A stretch of DNA of 64,000 nucleotides, taken from assembly GCF_027531815.1 (NCBI RefSeq), contig NZ_JAPZSK010000001.1, positions 1 through 64,000 on the forward strand, given 5' to 3'. Positions 9,744-17,399 of the stretch are shown here, piece by piece; position 1 is the stretch's first letter; each line of letters begins with the position of its first letter. The translations under genes and the position numbers were made by a program. Source of the stretch: Gemmatimonas sp. Its GTDB lineage: Bacteria > Gemmatimonadota > Gemmatimonadetes > Gemmatimonadales > Gemmatimonadaceae. The notes beneath the pieces are model-generated. The model worked only from the letters and a program-made list of their open reading frames with translations. It was not told the origin of the DNA and did not search any database.

Positions 9744-10050
9744 GGGGCATCCCTCTCGAGTCCTGCGTCGGTGGCGCGCGACCTGGGCCCATCCCGGGTC
9801 GCGCCGTCATGGTGACGGATTGCGGGTTGGTAGCATGAGATCAAGCTCCCGGTCTCGATGGGAGGTTCCCCGCGAGCTCAGCCGTAACGTGTGACGCCCC
9901 CGCCTCCGCCGCGCTGCGTACAGGTGCCAGCGGTCAAACTGTCTCTTGACTCCCCGCCGCAAATGCCGGAAGTTGCGCGTTCCTTGCTCGCCCGCACGTG
10001 TGCGGCCGGGCAAGGGAGCCCCATGGTTATTGCACGAGCTGTACCACATA
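9744..10050. other. intergenic leader region upstream of the riboswitch
   Basis: This part of the 700-bp gap holds the promoter of the minus-strand cupredoxin gene and, presumably near 9880-10000, the promoter for the riboswitch transcript. The stretch TTGACT (9956 region) could be a -35 element, but no clear partner stands out. No coding signal is seen. Confidence 0.35.
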
Positions 10051-10227
10051 GGCGCTGGTCCCCGGCTTCCTTCCCCAGGAGCCGTGGCTAAGAGGGAACC
10101 CGGTGCAATTCCGGGGTGGCCCCGCCGCTGTAAGGGACGACGAGGAAGCTTTCCGCCACTGCGCCATGTCCGGCGCGGGAAGGCCGTTTCCGAGGACGAA
10201 TCCCAAGCCAGAAGACCTGCCATCGCC
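10051..10227 (+). promoter_or_regulatory. cobalamin riboswitch
   Basis: The conserved core of the cobalamin (AdoCbl) riboswitch is present in order: a P1 arm at 10051-10059 that pairs with 10219-10227, the AAGAGGGAA element, the GGTGCAATTCCGG turn, the GCCCCGCCGCTGTAA loop, GCCACTG, GGGAAGGC, GACGAATCC, and the B12 box GCCAGAAGACCTGCC (one base from consensus). It lies about 220 nt upstream of the ribonucleotide reductase start codon, in the same direction. Binding of the coenzyme usually lowers expression of the downstream gene. The region between the aptamer and the start codon would be the expression platform. Confidence 0.93.
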
Positions 10228-10355
10228 ACGAGTCCGCGCGCCCCCTCGAGGGAGGGTTCGCCGGGGATTGCTGCGCCGCACCGTCGGGCTCCCTGCCGCC
10301 GTGTGCGCGCAGCCCCGTCCGGGCGCCCTGCAAGACATCGCCGGGAGCCCTCGAA

Positions 10356-10377
10356 GTGCCCGCGACGTCGCGGGCAC
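10356..10377 (+). promoter_or_regulatory. perfect 22-bp palindrome in the riboswitch expression platform
   Basis: A perfect GC-rich palindrome (half-site GTGCCCGCGAC) lies between the aptamer and the start codon, about 70 nt before the ATG. No T-run follows, so it is more likely part of an alternative fold that hides or frees the ribosome site (GGAG at 10434-10437) than a simple terminator. A DNA-binding site for a regulator is the other option. Confidence 0.45.
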
Positions 10378-10444
10378 CTCGGGCCACGGGAGCGTCCTCG
10401 GGGGGTGTGCAACTGTCCGGCTACTTCCCCTCTGGAGACACTGA

Positions 10445-12877
10445 ATGAGCACGTCCGTCGCGCCGCGCGCCGCATCCGAAGTCCGTTCGACCTTTGGGGG
10501 CTATGATGCCGCCGGGGTGCGCGTCATCACGGAGGTCATCAAGCGCGATGGCCGCCGGGCGCCGTGGGACCCGGAGCGCATCACGCGCGCCATCGCCCTG
10601 GCCTTCTGGGCCTCGCGCCACGACGACGCTCCCAACCCGCACGCCAACGACGCGGCGCACCGCTTCGGCCTCGGCTTCACCGAGTTCGCCGATGTCTGTG
10701 AAATCACCCAGCTCGTCGTCAACACCGTCGAGCGCAAGGCCCTCGAGCGCACCCCCACGGTCGAGGAAGTACAGGACATCGTGGAAATGATGATCGCCGC
10801 GCGCGGGCACTGGGACGTGGCCAAGCGCTACGTCATCTACCGCGCCGCCCGGGCGCAGGTGCGCCTCGCCGCGCACGGCGAAAACGGACTCCAGGACTAC
10901 ATCTTCCTCTCGCGCTACTCGCGCTATCGGGAAGAGCTCGGCCGCCGCGAAACGCCCGCCGAGGCGTTCACGCGCGTCATGGACATGCACCGCGCGCACT
11001 TCGCCGACAAGCTCGACCTGCCCGTGGCCGGCTTCGGCGGCCGTCCGCTGCGCGAGCTCATCGACGAAACGGAGGCGGCGCTGCAGCGGCGCGCCATCCT
11101 CCCCTCCATGCGCTCGCTGCAGTTCGGCGGGCAGGCCATCGAGGCCAACAACGCGCGCATGTTCAACTGCGCGTTCACGCACATGAATCGCCTCGACGCG
11201 TTCAAGGAATCGTTCTTCCTCCTCATGTCGGGCACCGGCGTGGGCTTCTCGGTGCAGAAGCATCACGTGGCGCAGCTGCCGCACTTCCCCGTGCGCGGCG
11301 CCGAGAACGACCTCGAGGTAGTGCACTACACGGTGGGCGACACCCTCGAGGGGTGGGCGGATGCGCTCGATGCGCTCATGCGCAGCTACCTCGACAACAA
11401 AAAGATCGAGTTCAACTACTCCAGCATCCGTCGTCGCGGCTCGCCGCTGAAGACCTCGGGGGGTCGCGCCCCCGGGCACATCCCGCTCAAGAAGGCGCTG
11501 TCGGCCGTCGAGCGCATGCTCGACCAGGTCTCCGGGCGCGCGCTGCGCCCCATCGAAGTGTACGACATCCTCATGCACGTCGCCGTGGCGGTGCTCTCGG
11601 GCGGCATCCGTCGCTCGGCCACCATCTGCCTCTTCTCGGCCGACGACGATGAGATGGCGGCCGCCAAGACCGGCAACTGGTTCGAGACCAACCCGCAGCG
11701 CGGCAAGTCCAACAACTCGGCCGTGCTCGTGCGCCACCAGCACACCGAGCAGGAGTTCCAGCGCCTCTTCGAGCTGCAGAAGGAGTTCGGCGAGCCGGGC
11801 TTCTACTTCGTAGACGACGTGGAGTACGGCGCCAACCCGTGCGTGGAGATCGGCCTCGCGCCCTTCGCCATCGTCGACGACGCCGCGCAGGCGAAGCTCG
11901 CCGAATACGGCATGCCCGATGTGCCGGTGGGGAGCAAGGTGAGCGGCTGGCAGATGTGCAACCTCACCACCATCAATGCCAACGCCTGCGACGACGAGGC
12001 CGGCTTCCTGGCGTGCTGCCGCGCGGCGGCGCTACTGGGCACCCTGCAGGCCGCCTACACCAACATCGGCTACCTCGGCGCCGCCACGCGCTACATCAAC
12101 GAGCGGGAGTCGCTGCTCGGCGTGTCCATCTGCGGCATCCTCGACCGCCCGTCGCTGCTGCTCAACCCGGCCGTGCTGGAGCGCGGCGCCAAGGAGTGCC
12201 TCGACACCAACGCGGCGATTGCCGAACACCTGGGCATTCCCGCCGCGGCGCGCATCACCTGCGTGAAGCCCGAGGGCACCGCCAGCCTGGTGCTGGGCGC
12301 CGGGTCGGGTATCCACCCGCATCATGCGCGTCACTACTTCCGCCGCGTGCAGACGGCGCGCACCGAGCCGCTGTATCAGTGGTTCAAGCTCAACAACCCG
12401 CACATGACCGAGGCCTCGGCGTGGGATCCCGACACGACCGACGTGATCACCTTCCCCGTGACCGCGCCGACCGATGCCATCCTGCGCAAGGACGTGGGCG
12501 CGGTGCAGTTCCTCGAGTACGTGCGCCTCGTGCAGCAGCACTGGGTAGTGGCCGGCCGTCGCCATGAGTCGCACAACCCCGGCCTGCACCACAACGTCTC
12601 CAACACGGTCACCGTGCGCGACGACGAGTGGGACGCGGTGCAGCAGTTCATCTTCGAGAACCGCGGCTACTTCACCGGCATTTCGCTGCTGCGCGAAACC
12701 GGCGACAAGGTGTACGCGCAGGCACCGCGCGAAGAGGTGACCACCGACATGGACATGGCCAAGTGGAACGCGCTCGTCTACAGCCCGGTGGACTACACCG
12801 CGCTCTGGGAAGGCACCGACATGACCACGCTGGCCGACACGGTGGCCTGCGCCGGTGGGGCGTGCGAGATCGTGTAA
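10445..12877 (+). CDS. nrdJ: adenosylcobalamin-dependent (class II) ribonucleotide reductase
   Basis: An 810-residue enzyme that reduces ribonucleotides to deoxyribonucleotides with an adenosylcobalamin-generated thiyl radical. It starts with an ATP-cone allosteric domain (about 28-135), followed by the RNR barrel with 'PSMRSLQFGG', 'NNARMFNC', 'NPCVEIGL', 'MCNLTTIN' and the phosphate-binding 'KPEGTASLVLGAGSGIHP'. The C-terminus ends with CAGGAC, the redox Cys pair that re-reduces the active site; there is no glycyl-radical motif as in class III. Residue patterns resemble the monomeric RTPR/NrdJ type. GGAG before the ATG is a good ribosome site. The cobalamin riboswitch in front is unexpected for an enzyme that itself uses cobalamin. 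Confidence 0.92.
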   Translation: MSTSVAPRAASEVRSTFGGYDAAGVRVITEVIKRDGRRAPWDPERITRAIALAFWASRHDDAPNPHANDAAHRFGLGFTEFADVCEITQLVVNTVERKALERTPTVEEVQDIVEMMIAARGHWDVAKRYVIYRAARAQVRLAAHGENGLQDYIFLSRYSRYREELGRRETPAEAFTRVMDMHRAHFADKLDLPVAGFGGRPLRELIDETEAALQRRAILPSMRSLQFGGQAIEANNARMFNCAFTHMNRLDAFKESFFLLMSGTGVGFSVQKHHVAQLPHFPVRGAENDLEVVHYTVGDTLEGWADALDALMRSYLDNKKIEFNYSSIRRRGSPLKTSGGRAPGHIPLKKALSAVERMLDQVSGRALRPIEVYDILMHVAVAVLSGGIRRSATICLFSADDDEMAAAKTGNWFETNPQRGKSNNSAVLVRHQHTEQEFQRLFELQKEFGEPGFYFVDDVEYGANPCVEIGLAPFAIVDDAAQAKLAEYGMPDVPVGSKVSGWQMCNLTTINANACDDEAGFLACCRAAALLGTLQAAYTNIGYLGAATRYINERESLLGVSICGILDRPSLLLNPAVLERGAKECLDTNAAIAEHLGIPAAARITCVKPEGTASLVLGAGSGIHPHHARHYFRRVQTARTEPLYQWFKLNNPHMTEASAWDPDTTDVITFPVTAPTDAILRKDVGAVQFLEYVRLVQQHWVVAGRRHESHNPGLHHNVSNTVTVRDDEWDAVQQFIFENRGYFTGISLLRETGDKVYAQAPREEVTTDMDMAKWNALVYSPVDYTALWEGTDMTTLADTVACAGGACEIV

Positions 12878-12907
12878 CATCGGCGCGCCGCTCTCGGCGC
12901 GACCAGT

Positions 12908-12973
12908 AACTCAAAACCCGAACTCAGCACTCGAAACGCATCAGTCTCGAGTCTTGGGTTCGGGTTCTGAGTT
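12908..12973. terminator. palindromic hairpin downstream of nrdJ
   Basis: Arms beginning AACTCAAAACCCGAACTC and ending with their near-complement GGGTTCGGGTTCTGAGTT form a stem between the convergent nrdJ and the next gene. It shares the ACTCA/TGAGT style with the element at 58.95-59.16 kb. Confidence 0.55.
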
Positions 12974-12988
12974 CTGGGTCGGGCCAGG

Positions 12989-13471
12989 TCAGTGCTTCAT
13001 ACCGGTGTTGCACCCTTCCTCGAGCACTTCGAAGGCGTCGTGCAGCGCCTTCATGGCGGTCTTGAGCGCCGTATCGTCGGCCTTCGACGCCACGAGTGCG
13101 GCCACCTTCTCGGTCTCGCCTACGAGCCCCGCCTGCGCCTTCTGCAGCTCCGGCTTCTGGCACGCTGTCGGTGCCTTGGACGTCGCCACGGCCTTCGCCG
13201 ACGTGACCATGTTGCCGATCATGCCGCGCGTGGGCGCCATGTCGTTCTTGTCCTTGGCCGGGTGCCAAGTGGCCATCATGAGGCCGTGATAGGCATCCAA
13301 CTCCTTCCACGCGTTGGCCTTGGCGTCCTTGCCGTGCTGCATCTGCTTCATGTGCTCGGCGTGCATCGCCGCGTGGTCGTCCTTCTTGGCGGGCGGCTGG
13401 GTGGGCTGGGCGAAGGCAGGGGCGGATATGGAGCAGGCGGCTAGGGCCGCGAGGGCGAAGCGAAGGCGCAT
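12989..13471 (-). CDS. exported helical His/Met-containing protein, unknown
   Basis: A 160-residue protein with a clear signal peptide (cleavage after AFA near residue 21). The first mature segment holds HAAMHAEHMKQMQHG, rich in His and Met and able to bind copper or another soft metal. The remainder is predicted helical with two Cys (about residues 103 and 154). It resembles small cytochrome c'-like or four-helix periplasmic proteins but lacks a CXXCH haem motif. I do not recognise the family. It is alone, convergent with nrdJ. Confidence 0.7.
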   Translation of the reverse strand: MRLRFALAALAACSISAPAFAQPTQPPAKKDDHAAMHAEHMKQMQHGKDAKANAWKELDAYHGLMMATWHPAKDKNDMAPTRGMIGNMVTSAKAVATSKAPTACQKPELQKAQAGLVGETEKVAALVASKADDTALKTAMKALHDAFEVLEEGCNTGMKH

Positions 13472-13584
13472 GGTGAGGTCTGGTTGAGTGTGAGGAATCT
13501 GGCAAAGCTATACCCGGTCGAGGCCGGGGTGGATCCCCAGGCACGGCGCGGGCCGGGAGCCGCGGCGGACGACTGACGGCTGAG

Positions 13585-13625
13585 CCGTTCAGGGTTCAGG
13601 GTCGTGCGTTCAGGGTCATGGGTGC
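13585..13625. repeat. solo arm of the GTTCAGGGT repeat family
   Basis: The sequence GACGGCTGAGCCGTTCAGGG, followed by GTCGTGCGTTCAGGGTCATG, matches one arm of the 170-bp repeats at 17.4-18.95 kb, showing that this repeat family occurs at more than one place, here in the gap upstream of the M14 peptidase gene. Confidence 0.55.
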
Positions 13626-13723
13626 CACCGCGACCAACGTCTTCCCCTCCCGACTCGTAGCTTAACGGCGTCCCGCCCCCTCTCAGGCCGGGGCCGTTGT
13701 CCCCTCCCTCCACCCGCCCCCGC

Positions 13724-16537
13724 ATGTCTCTGATGCCCCGTTCGCATCGCCGGCGCGTGAGCCCCTGGTCCGCCGCGCTGCTCATGGCCGCGGTGCTGCC
13801 GCTCACCGCCCACGCGCAGCAGCGCACGACACCGGAGCAGTTCTTCGGGCACCGCATCGGTGCCGACTACGAGCTGCCCAACTACACGAAGCTGCACCAG
13901 TGGTTCATGACCGTCGCGAAGGAAAGCGACCGCGTCACGCTCGACACGATCGGCCTCACGGAAGAGGGCCGTCCGCAGATCATGGCCATCGTGACGAGCC
14001 CCGAGAATCACCGGAAGCTCGCCCGCTACAAGGAGATCTCCACGAAGCTCGCCAAGGCCGACGGCGTGGACTCCGCGGCCGCCGCGGCGATGGCCAGGGA
14101 AGGCAAGGTGATCTTCTGGATCGACGGTGGCCTGCACGCCACCGAGGTGCTGGGCGCGCAGCAGCTCATGGAAACGCTCTGGCAGCTCTCCAGCCGTACC
14201 GACGACGAAACCCTGCGCATCCTGAACGACGTGGTCATCCTCATGACGCACGCCAATCCCGATGGCATGGAGCTCGTCACCAACTGGTACATGAAGGAGA
14301 GCGACAAGCTCAAGCGCACCACGGCCACCATTCCGCGCCTGTACGAGAAGTACGCGGGTCACGACAACAACCGTGACTCCTACATGAATGCGCTGGCCGA
14401 AACGCGCAATATGTCCACGCAGCTGTTCATCGAGTGGCACCCGCAGATCATGTACAACCACCACCAGACGGGCCCCACGGGCACCGTCATGGCGGCACCG
14501 CCATACCGGGACCCGGCCAACTTCTGGTTCCACCCGGCGATGATCACCGGGCTCGATCTCGTGGGTGCGGCGCTCAACCACCGTTTCGTGCTCGAGCACA
14601 AGCCGGGACTCACCTTCCGTGCCGGCTCAAACTACAGCACGTGGTGGAATGGCGGCCTGCGCACCACGGGCTACTACCACAACCAGATCGGCATCCTCAC
14701 CGAAACCATCGGTAATCCCACCCCCATGCGCATCGCGCTGGTGCCGGAGCGTCAGGTGCGTTCGGCCGGGCTCCCCATGCCCATTGAGCCGCAGGAGTGG
14801 AAGTTCCGCCAGTCCATCGACTACTCGGTGTCGGCCAACTACGCCTTCCTCGACATGGCGTCGCGCTACCGCGAAACGTTCCTCTTCAACCGCTGGGTCA
14901 TGGGCACGGACCAGATCAAGGCGGGGCAGAAGGACACCTGGACGATCTCGCCCAAGCGCGTGGCCGCCATGGCCGCCAAGATCCAGGCGGACCGCGGTAC
15001 GGTGGCGGCGGAGAATCGCGCCGGCGGCCCGCGCGGCGGCGGTGTGGCGTCGAACGTCATGAACGCGGTCGCCAACGATCGCTACATGGCGGAGCTCAAG
15101 AAGCCGGAGAATCGTGATCCGCGCGCGTACGTGTTGAGCGCGGCGCAGAAGGACTTCCCGACCGCCACCAAATTCGTGCGCGCTCTGCAGTTCTCGGGCA
15201 TCGATGTGCACAAGGCTACGGCGCCCTTCAGCGCCAACGGCAAGTCGTTCCCCGCCGGCTCCTGGGTCATCAAGACCGATCAGGCGTTCCGCTCGCACGT
15301 GCTCGACATGTTCGAGCCGCAGGATCATCCGAACGACTTCCGCTATCCGGGCGGCCCGCCGATTCCGCCGTACGACAACGCCGGCTGGACACTCGCCTTC
15401 CAGATGGGCGTCGACTTCGAGCGCGTGCTCGATGGTGGTCTCACGGGGCAGTTCGAGAAGGTGAACGGCATCACCGCCATGCCTGCAGGCACGGTGGCGA
15501 AGGGGAAGGCCGGCTACTTCATTCACGCCGGCGTGAACGATGGCAACACGGTGGCCAACCGCCTCGCGCGCGTGAAGGTCAAGGCACAGCGGCTGCCCAC
15601 GGAGTTCAAGGACGGCAGCGCCACCTGGCCGGCCGGCTCGTGGTTCATCCCCGCCGGTGGTGCAGCCGACAAGGTCGTGGCGCAGGCGGCCAGGGACCTC
15701 GGTGTGAACTTCGCCGCGGCCAACGCGAAGCCCAGCGGCGCGCAGGCGGTGCAGCCGCTGCGCATCGGCCTCATCGATCGCTACGGCGGCAACATGCCCA
15801 GCGGCTGGACGCGTCTCATTCTCGAGAAGTTCGAGTTCGGCTACACCACGGTGTATCCGCAGGAGGTCGACGCGGGGAACCTCAAGGCCAAGTACGATGT
15901 GCTGGTGTTCACCGATGGCATGTTCAGCGAAGCCGGCGCCGGCCGCGGCTTCGGGGGCTCGCCCGACACGACGCTCATCCCGGCGGAGTATCGCAAGGAG
16001 CTGGGGCGCATTTCCGGCGATAAGTCGGTGCCGGCGCTCAAGGCGTTCGTGGAAGCGGGCGGCCGCATCGTGGCCATTGGCTCGTCGATCGGCCTCGGCA
16101 AGGCGATGGGGCTCCCCATCGAGAATCACCTCGCCGACGCCAATGGCCGTCAGTATCCGGGGGAGAAGTACTACATCCCCGGCTCGGTGCTCGAGGTGAA
16201 GCTCGACACCAGCGCCACGATTTCCGCCGGCATGGCGCCCCGGCCGGCGGTGATGTTCGACAACAGCCCGGTGATGAAGCTGGGCGCCGATGCGGCGGCC
16301 AAGGGCGTGAAGGTGCTCGCGACCTTCGACAACACCGCGCCGCTGCTCTCCGGCTGGGCGTGGGGGCAGGAGCTGCTCAAGGACGGCGTGGCGATGGCGG
16401 AAGCCACCATGGGCAAGGGGTCGATCTGGCTGTATGGCCCCGAGATCCTGTTCCGTTCGCAGGCGCACGGCACGTACAAGCTGTTCCTCAACGCCCTCGA
16501 CGGCGGCTTCAAGCGGCCAGCGAAAGCAATGCAGTAA
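13724..16537 (+). CDS. M14 family zinc carboxypeptidase-like protein
   Basis: An exported protein of 937 residues with a signal peptide ending near 'AHAQQ'. The N-terminal third is an M14 carboxypeptidase domain: zinc ligands His138 and Glu141 in LHATE and His239 in EWHPQ, then 'NHHQTGPTGTV'. The remaining two thirds is a large beta-rich and Rossmann-like region typical of the long M14 proteins of Gemmatimonadota and Bacteroidota, possibly glutamine-amidotransferase-like ('GLIDRYGGNMPSGWTRLILEKF'). It probably trims peptides in the periplasm. The start is one of two ATGs (13724, 13733); no strong ribosome site separates them. A T-rich hairpin terminator follows the stop. Confidence 0.85.
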   Translation: MSLMPRSHRRRVSPWSAALLMAAVLPLTAHAQQRTTPEQFFGHRIGADYELPNYTKLHQWFMTVAKESDRVTLDTIGLTEEGRPQIMAIVTSPENHRKLARYKEISTKLAKADGVDSAAAAAMAREGKVIFWIDGGLHATEVLGAQQLMETLWQLSSRTDDETLRILNDVVILMTHANPDGMELVTNWYMKESDKLKRTTATIPRLYEKYAGHDNNRDSYMNALAETRNMSTQLFIEWHPQIMYNHHQTGPTGTVMAAPPYRDPANFWFHPAMITGLDLVGAALNHRFVLEHKPGLTFRAGSNYSTWWNGGLRTTGYYHNQIGILTETIGNPTPMRIALVPERQVRSAGLPMPIEPQEWKFRQSIDYSVSANYAFLDMASRYRETFLFNRWVMGTDQIKAGQKDTWTISPKRVAAMAAKIQADRGTVAAENRAGGPRGGGVASNVMNAVANDRYMAELKKPENRDPRAYVLSAAQKDFPTATKFVRALQFSGIDVHKATAPFSANGKSFPAGSWVIKTDQAFRSHVLDMFEPQDHPNDFRYPGGPPIPPYDNAGWTLAFQMGVDFERVLDGGLTGQFEKVNGITAMPAGTVAKGKAGYFIHAGVNDGNTVANRLARVKVKAQRLPTEFKDGSATWPAGSWFIPAGGAADKVVAQAARDLGVNFAAANAKPSGAQAVQPLRIGLIDRYGGNMPSGWTRLILEKFEFGYTTVYPQEVDAGNLKAKYDVLVFTDGMFSEAGAGRGFGGSPDTTLIPAEYRKELGRISGDKSVPALKAFVEAGGRIVAIGSSIGLGKAMGLPIENHLADANGRQYPGEKYYIPGSVLEVKLDTSATISAGMAPRPAVMFDNSPVMKLGADAAAKGVKVLATFDNTAPLLSGWAWGQELLKDGVAMAEATMGKGSIWLYGPEILFRSQAHGTYKLFLNALDGGFKRPAKAMQ

Positions 16538-16612
16538 GCCCTGACTCCGTGTGAGCGGGCGGTGAAGTTGAACCGCTCTTGCGGAGGGCACGGAGGGCAC
16601 GCAGGAGCGGAG

Positions 16613-16654
16613 GCCGCGGAGAACTGCATCAGCGTTCTCCGCGGCTTCTTTCAT
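16613..16654 (+). terminator. intrinsic terminator of the M14 gene
   Basis: A perfect 12-bp stem (GCCGCGGAGAAC at 16613-16624 with 16634-16645) is followed by TTCTTTCATT. It lies 75 bp past the M14 stop codon. The GGAGGGCACGGAGGGCAC run just before it is a purine-rich motif seen again near 25.83 kb. Confidence 0.75.
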
Positions 16655-16673
16655 TGCTCCACTATATTCCGGC

Positions 16674-17399
16674 ATGCCACTCACGCTCCGCGACGTCGGC
16701 TCCCGGGCCACGAAACTGGCCGGCATGATGGTGCCGATCGGCCTCGGCCTTGGCGCCAGCAAACTGGCGTCGCCGTACATGCCGGCGTTCACGGAGTGGG
16801 TGAATTCGCTGGGTGCGTGGGCGCCGGCGGCGTTCGTGGCGGGCTATGTGCTGGCCACGGTGTGCATGATGCCGGCGTTTCTGCTCACCATTGCCGGCGG
16901 CGCGGTCTTCGGGCTGGCGCGCGGCTCGATGCTGGTGTTCGTGGGGTCCACGATCGGCGCCGCGATTGCCTTCACGCTGGGGCGCACGGTGCTGCGCGGT
17001 TGGGTGTCGGCGCAGATTGCGAAGCATCAGACGCTGCAGATCGTCGATCGCGTGATCGGTCAGGAAGGGCTCAAGCTCATGTTCCTGTTGCGCCTATCAG
17101 GGATCGCGCCGTTCGTGCTCACCAATTACGCCATGGGCGTTACGTCGGTGTCGCTGCCCCACTTCATGCTGGCCATGCTGGGGATGATTCCCACGATCGC
17201 CACGTATACCGCCGTGGGGCAGGCCGGCGCGCAGACGCCGGGGGCGGGCGCGATTCCGTCGTGGATGCTCTGGATGGGCGTGAGCGCGGCGATCGTGCTA
17301 GCGGTGCTGGTGACCCGCATTGTGCAGAAGGCGCTGCGGGAGGCGCAGATGCGGGAGAATATGGCGGCGATGGCGCAAGACGAGCGCGTTGCCGACTGA
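16674..17399 (+). CDS. TVP38/TMEM64 (DedA-like) membrane protein
   Basis: A 241-residue inner-membrane protein with five to six hydrophobic segments and the VTT/SNARE-associated domain signature: 'PAFLLTIAGGAVFGLARGSMLVF', 'GSTIGAAIAFTLGR' and 'FLLRLSGIAPFVLTNYAMGVT'. Members are lipid scramblase- or transporter-like proteins of the DedA superfamily. The start codon follows TATATT by five bases, so this gene may be leaderless, with its promoter directly after the terminator of the M14 gene. The C-terminal tail is charged and cytoplasmic. Confidence 0.85.
   Translation: MPLTLRDVGSRATKLAGMMVPIGLGLGASKLASPYMPAFTEWVNSLGAWAPAAFVAGYVLATVCMMPAFLLTIAGGAVFGLARGSMLVFVGSTIGAAIAFTLGRTVLRGWVSAQIAKHQTLQIVDRVIGQEGLKLMFLLRLSGIAPFVLTNYAMGVTSVSLPHFMLAMLGMIPTIATYTAVGQAGAQTPGAGAIPSWMLWMGVSAAIVLAVLVTRIVQKALREAQMRENMAAMAQDERVAD

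Noticed and set aside
14627-16792. 721-residue open frame on the minus strand
   Set aside because: Antisense shadow of the M14 gene, which has catalytic motifs on the plus strand.
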